Of a DNA stretch of 64,000 nt, positions 59,609-64,000 are shown one piece after another. The notes under the pieces were generated by a model, which made no database searches, had not been told where the DNA came from, and saw only the letters and a list, made by a program, of their open reading frames with translations. This stretch comes from Echinometra lucunter (taxonomy: Eukaryota; Echinodermata; Echinoidea; Camarodonta; Echinometridae): NCBI GenBank assembly GCA_029962745.1, contig CM057151.1:6429706-6493705 (forward strand). Direction: 5' to 3'. A program made the translations under genes and the position numbers. Numbering within the stretch: position 1 is the stretch's first letter; each line of letters opens with the position of its first letter.

Positions 59609-60278
59609 CCAATGGACATCTGCATGGGTCTTTATTCTTTATTTTCAAGTATACAGATGTTCTATTACCTTTAATGTGAAAGTGAGGGGAAAATCTCACA
59701 AGCAGAATGCATTTAATCTGTTGCTTGGGAGAAAGTAAAAGATTTCTACCGACTTAAAATTTACCAATGTCTCTAGTTTGAACTTACAAGTCATCAGTTG
59801 GGAGTAAGAAGGACGTTAACTAATATCATTTAGCATAGTTAATGCCCTTCTATTTCTTAGCATATGAAGTATGCTAAAACCATTCAAACCTTGGGAAGTT
59901 CAAAGTCAGGGCAAGGTTTTTTCTCTTTACCTGGGAGAGAGAGAAGAATGGTGTTGTTTAGTTTGCCTCCTATAACAGTTAGCTAGCTGCTCAAATAACC
60001 TTTCCTCTATAATCTCTGGCTGTAGAACTATATGGAGACATGGAAGGCTTGGTCTGAATAATTCAGCTACCGGCATTCACGTTTTCAGGATTGTATGTAC
60101 ATTAGAAATGAACAAAACACGACAAGCAAGAGAGAAGAAGAGACAGAGAAAGTAAGAGAAAAGAAAGATAAAAGATAGAGAAAAGAAAATTACGAAGAAA
60201 AGCAAAAGAGACAAATGGCGAGTCTAGACAAGCAGGGGAAAGAGAAAGAGAGAGAGGCAGAGAGAGAGAGAAAGATAT
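59609..60278. other. Intergenic, purine-rich
   Basis: Ends in AG-rich sequence (60118-60275). No gene. Confidence 0.5.
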
Positions 60279-60448
60279 AATTGAGAGAATAATAGCGTAG
60301 CATGAATCAAAGTTCCCCAGAGCTGTCCTACCAGTTTGGAAATTTTGCAAAGGTTGAAAAAATGTCTCCGCTGGGAATCGAACCCGGGCCTTTGTCTATG
60401 AACGCCAATGCCTTAACCACTAGACCACGGAGACGGGCCAGTGGTTTC
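60279..60448 (-). mobile_element. tRNA-derived SINE, copy A
   Basis: Minus strand: leader GAAACCACTGGCCC, a 71-nt tRNA-like head, then a body (TTTTTTCAACCTTTGCAAAA, CAGCTCTGGGGAACTTTG) ending GCTATTATTCTCTCAATT. The same arrangement recurs at 61481-61646 in the opposite orientation and, truncated, at 61201-61313. Confidence 0.85.
60364..60434 (-). tRNA. tRNA-like SINE head, anticodon loop GTTCATA
   Basis: A perfect 7-bp acceptor stem (GTCTCCG/CGGAGAC), an A-box-like TGGTCTAGTGGTTAAGGCA and a B-box GGTTCGATTCC fold as a tRNA of 71 nt without CCA. The anticodon stem has one mismatch and the loop would present TCA. Copy B has TCG in the same place, so TCA may be mutational decay of an Arg-type ancestor. 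Being embedded in a SINE makes an independent working tRNA unlikely. Confidence 0.35.
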
Positions 60449-61200
60449 AGCGAGGAACTTTGAGGAACTGGATACAAGTCTTGCACATACATTCTGATCA
60501 TGCTGCAGCTTGTTGATTTGTGAGTCTGGTAAACCAAACAATAATCCATTGCAATAATCAAGCCTACTGCTAATAAATGCATGGATAAGGGTTTCTGCAC
60601 TTTTCTGGTCCAAGTATCTACGAATATGGCGCAAGTTGTATAACATATAAAAAGATGATCTATTAATGTTGGATATGTGTTTCTCCATGTTTAAACGAGA
60701 ATCAAGCCATACACCCGGATTTTTCACAAAGTTTGATGGTTTTACTTCTGAGTCTCCAACTGTTATGTTGCTAACACTCAGTTTTGCTACTTGCCTGCCT
60801 GTCCCGACTATGAGAAACTCTGTTTTTCCATCATTAAGCATGAGCTTATGTTTGGACATCCAAAATTGAATGTAACTTATACATGATTCTAAGTTTGAAA
60901 TATTGTCATTATGGTTTTCCTTATCAGGGCTGAAAGAAATGTATAACTGTGTATTGTCAGCATAGCAATGACAAAAGACATTAGGGAAGTGCCTTTGAAT
61001 GATATTAATCAAGTTACTTGTATAAAGAGTAAAAAAAGGGGGGCTGAGGCGTGACCCTTGAGACACTCCGTATGGACATCAAAATTCTCAGATATGACAT
61101 CATCTACTATTATTTTTTGTTGTCTGTTAGAAAGGTAAGATTCGATCCATGTGAGGACACAGTCGCTCAAACCAAAAGATGTATGTAGTATGTTCAACAA
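60449..61200 (-). mobile_element. Broken reverse transcriptase fragment of an L2/CR1-like retrotransposon
   Basis: Two minus-strand frames cover the middle of a non-LTR reverse transcriptase. The upstream part reads FGLSDCVLTWIESYLSNRQQ. After a frameshift near 61040-61066 come QGSRLSPPFFTLYTSNLI, the active-site block HCYADNTQLYISF, HKLMLNDGKTEFLIVGTG, GVWLDSRLNMEKHISNI and RLDYCNGLLFGLPDSQINKL. The catalytic YADD is YADN here, and both ends are cut by SINE copies, so the element is dead. The remaining reading frame is not a host gene. Confidence 0.88.
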
Positions 61201-61313
61201 TAGCATGAATCAAAGTTCCCTAGAGCTATCCTACCATTTTGGAAATTTTGTAAAGTTTGAAAAAATGTCTCTGCCGGGAATCGAACCCGTGCCTTTGGCT
61301 ACGAACGCCAATG
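61201..61313 (-). mobile_element. SINE copy B, truncated
   Basis: Body plus the 3' half of the tRNA-like head (GGGAATCGAACCCG to GCCAATGC on the plus strand). The A-box half is missing. Confidence 0.8.
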
Positions 61314-61480
61314 CTAATGTTAATTATTCCAACATATACATGTATCCCAAAGCATTCGCTCGGATCCAGTTGAGGTGTGCGGCAGGTCACTGTTCGAAAC
61401 TCATCTGCCACCAACAAAGGAATTAATTAGTGAGGGTTGAAGATTTGTCAATCTGTCGGTTAAGGGAATTTGGAGTCGCC

Positions 61481-61646
61481 GAAACCACTGGCCCGTCTCC
61501 ATGGTCTAGCGGTTAAGGCATTGGCGTTCATAGCCAAAGGCCCGGGTTCGATTCCCGCTGACACATTTTTTCAACCTTTGCAAAATTTCCATGGTAGGAC
61601 AGCTCTGGGGAACTTTGATTCATGCTAAGCTATTATTCTCTCAATT
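61481..61646 (+). mobile_element. SINE copy C, inverted
   Basis: Plus strand: GAAACCACTGGCCC leader, tRNA-like head (perfect anticodon stem TTGGC/GCCAA, loop GTTCATA, decayed acceptor stem) and the full body. Opposite orientation to copies A and B. Confidence 0.85.
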
Positions 61647-61723
61647 GATCTCACATGTATTTATTTCCACGAGAGTTGCCAAAGCTGTTGTATATGTTAC
61701 CTGATCACAAATATATCTATCTA

Positions 61724-61757
<34 letters not shown>

Positions 61758-62781
61758 GACAATGAAAATAGAAAAAAAAGGGGACACAAGAACTTAAGAA
61801 GTTATAAAGTAAAAGCGAATGAAAAAGGGAAAGGGTAGGAAAGGAAAAAAATAGAATGGAAAAGAGAAAAACAAGAGACATACAATACATGTAAAGGGAG
61901 AAAGAGATGGAGAAAGAAAAAGAAAAGGAGGAGAGAAATAAAAATGAAGACGGAATAAAAAGAGTCAGATGAAAATTGAGATAGAGAAAGATGCAGAGAG
62001 CAAAGATAAAATAGTAAATGTCTAGGTTCAGATGTCTAGGCTGAGAACTGAAAGTTCCAGTACTTGTAAGTTTAAATATAGAGAAGACTATTTATTTAAG
62101 GACACTTAGTGTGTACTTTCTAATCCAAAAAGAGACCAACATGAAAACAAGAATATATAATAAAGCACTAGAATGAAAATGGAGTTAAAAGGATCTATTA
62201 AAAAAAAAACCCTTCTTTTAATCATCATGGAGTTATTTTAATGAGCATTTATGAAAATAAAAAGGAAAATCAAAATTACCAGAACTCTAGACATCTAACT
62301 CCCAGTCTGATCATAAATAATCCTTTACAGGCACCAATGTGCCTTCCATTGTCAGATTTCATTATTTCTGGAAAAGATTTCCTGCTAATAATTACTGAGG
62401 GAAGGGCAGACATGCCAACAGATTTCACTGTAAGAATGAGAAAAACACAGACAGTTGCTATCAGCATCTTTTCCTGTTATTTGATAATCAGTTGTTGCAG
62501 GACTGTTCATTAAAATACACCATTGACTGGGTGGGGCCTGTGGAATCATTTCCTTTTGTATACACATTTAAAGGTTCAGTGCATTCAGCTAATAGAGTTA
62601 CATGTATATACGTCCACAACAAGATCATCAGAAAAAATCTAAATAGAGATTAATTCTGTAACAGAATTTTTAAAAATGGAAAGGATCAAAAGAATTCAAT
62701 GAATCAAATTATTAAGTGCTCAAAAACACATTTTTGAAAGTTTCAGGTAAAACATTATTTGGTAAAGTGGTGTGTGGTTAA

Positions 62782-62813
<32 letters not shown>

Positions 62814-62820
62814 GCACTGT
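61647..62820. other. Intergenic with (TA)n, purine-rich sequence and a 30-G tract
   Basis: (TA)n at about 61728-61755, AG-rich sequence to about 62000, then AT-rich. An uninterrupted 30-G run at 62783-62812 is the longest in the window. No gene recognised. Confidence 0.55.
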
Positions 62821-63080
62821 CATTACAAGTTGGACACCATGCTCGTACATGGACTTTCAAAATGGACCCTAAACAAGTAACTATCTTTTGATCTCAAAAT
62901 ACCCTAAACAAGTATTTTGTCATGTTTTCCCCACCCTAAACAAGTACACGCACCCAAGCTGTTGTAAAAGTATACCCTTTTTTCCTGATTTTTGCAATTT
63001 CGATACCCTTTTCACTGTACACGCGTACATCGCCTGTCCGTGAAAACCAAGTGTACGAGCATGGTGTCCACCTTGTAATG
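62821..63080. mobile_element. 260-bp inverted-repeat element
   Basis: Left end CATTACAAGTTGGACACCAT, right end ATGGTGTCCACCTTGTAATG (inverted). Inside, ACCCTAAACAAGTA recurs three times. No frame; target duplication not visible. Confidence 0.8.
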
Positions 63081-63821
63081 GCAATGGGGTGGTTAATCAT
63101 AAGGACAAATTTAACCTTTTTATGAAAGGTTTCTTTTGCAGTATAGTGCAATACCTGTTTGGAGAAAAAATCAATATAACCACAAAAAGTACAAATCACA
63201 TTTACCAAAAGGTTTCACTATTTAATCAATCATTGCTGTGTGTAGTACCAATGAATGATTTTCATTATATCTTAAAATATGAATACTAGTTATTCCCTTT
63301 AACTGCAAATCACAGACTACCTGCATCTACAAACCACAGTCAGTTCAGTGATGAATGAGGAAACCACATTGGACATTTTCAACACGCAAATTATTTTTAG
63401 TCATAATTTTGTCTCTGTATATATGAAACACTACAACACCAAGAAATTTTCTTCCTATATTCTCTCAATTTGACTTTATGATATATTCATCTGTAGAATG
63501 GGTGTTGAATCTACTTGTGAATCATTTATGTAACAATGGAGGAAGTTCACCATTTCCACTTTCTATGTTTGCCTGTCTCCATATCCTCTCGCTCTTTCTT
63601 TTCTCTCTCTCTCTCTCTCTCTGATAAACATATTTTTTTCAGATGGCCATCATCTCCTTCTCTCTCTCTCAACATGTACAATGTACTGTCAGGTGGTCAT
63701 CTCTCTCTCTCTCTCTCTCTTTAGGCTTGTTCATATACAATGCAACAACCCCCCCCCCCCACGGATTTTGGTGTAATAAGTGAATGGGATATGGTGCGGC
63801 CAAAAAAACAAAAAAAAAAAA
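63081..63821. other. Intergenic with (TC)n runs
   Basis: CT microsatellites at 63601-63622, 63660-63670 and 63699-63720, and a C run near 63751. No gene. Confidence 0.55.
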
Positions 63822-64000
63822 ATGCTGAGGCAAGAGGCATATTTTTTGTCTCCCGGCCGCAAAAAGCTGCGGAGCAATAAAATTCTTAAAAAGTTAGTGC
63901 AAAATATGTCATAAGTTTGTTTCTGCGCAATTTTTGACAAAAATCTCTTTTATTTGGGCGTTGACATGTTAATGTGTATTCATTATCATAAGGTGCCTGG
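63822..64000. repeat. Diverged dispersed repeat, copy 2 (runs off the window)
   Basis: Related to 59405-59580, in the same orientation; it continues past the window edge. Confidence 0.65.

Noticed and set aside
1..64000. CRISPR arrays, operons or bacterial-style defence systems
   Set aside because: The window is animal nuclear DNA with spliced genes. The tandem repeats here lack the short-repeat/unique-spacer pattern.

Overview
The window is eukaryotic (animal) genomic DNA: genes split by introns with GT..AG junctions, no operons, and very dense microsatellites, homopolymers and small inverted-repeat elements. The three recognisable genes encode animal proteins. The repeat style (AGGTCA-rich tandem elements, GAGCGAAGCGAGC-type motifs, poly-G tracts, abundant TACATGTA, tRNA-derived SINEs, L2/CR1-like reverse transcriptase pieces) suggests a marine invertebrate deuterostome. 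A sea urchin or another echinoderm is my best guess, inferred without a database search.

Layout. 1-4400: repeats, namely a tandem array of palindromes, a G-rich inverted-repeat element, an ATG microsatellite and a small inverted-repeat element with a telomere-like core. 4411-7633 (+): NDUFA12, complex I accessory subunit, four exons. 9278-10531 (-): unusually open but unrecognised reading frames just 3' of SUCLG2. 10821-18624 (-): SUCLG2, beta subunit of GDP-forming succinyl-CoA ligase, ten coding exons, with a 1.5-kb TIR element in one intron. 18708-26400: intergenic, with an inverted-repeat element just upstream of SUCLG2, nested G-rich elements and a 0.7-kb trinucleotide repeat. 27008-43328 (+): CDO1, cysteine dioxygenase, five coding exons over 16 kb, its introns full of inverted-repeat elements and two arrays of AGGTCAAAGGTCA. 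43329-53800: intergenic, mostly foldback elements. 53809-56684 (-): the last two coding exons of an unidentified gene whose 5' part I could not find. 56685-64000: repeats, including a SINE / reverse transcriptase / SINE composite and a hAT-like element with an 8-bp target duplication.

The exon models for NDUFA12 (136 aa), SUCLG2 (426 aa) and CDO1 (207 aa) all join in frame with consensus splice sites. NDUFA12 and SUCLG2 products work in mitochondria (respiratory complex I, TCA cycle); CDO1 is a cytosolic cysteine-catabolism enzyme. Nothing in the sequence shows that the three are co-regulated.

I found no clear novel biological system. The most unusual structures are the telomere-like array inside a 189-bp inverted-repeat element (3985-4173), the perfect DR1 nuclear-receptor motifs in two unrelated tandem repeats in CDO1 introns, and the set of TTAA-bounded elements in and around CDO1.
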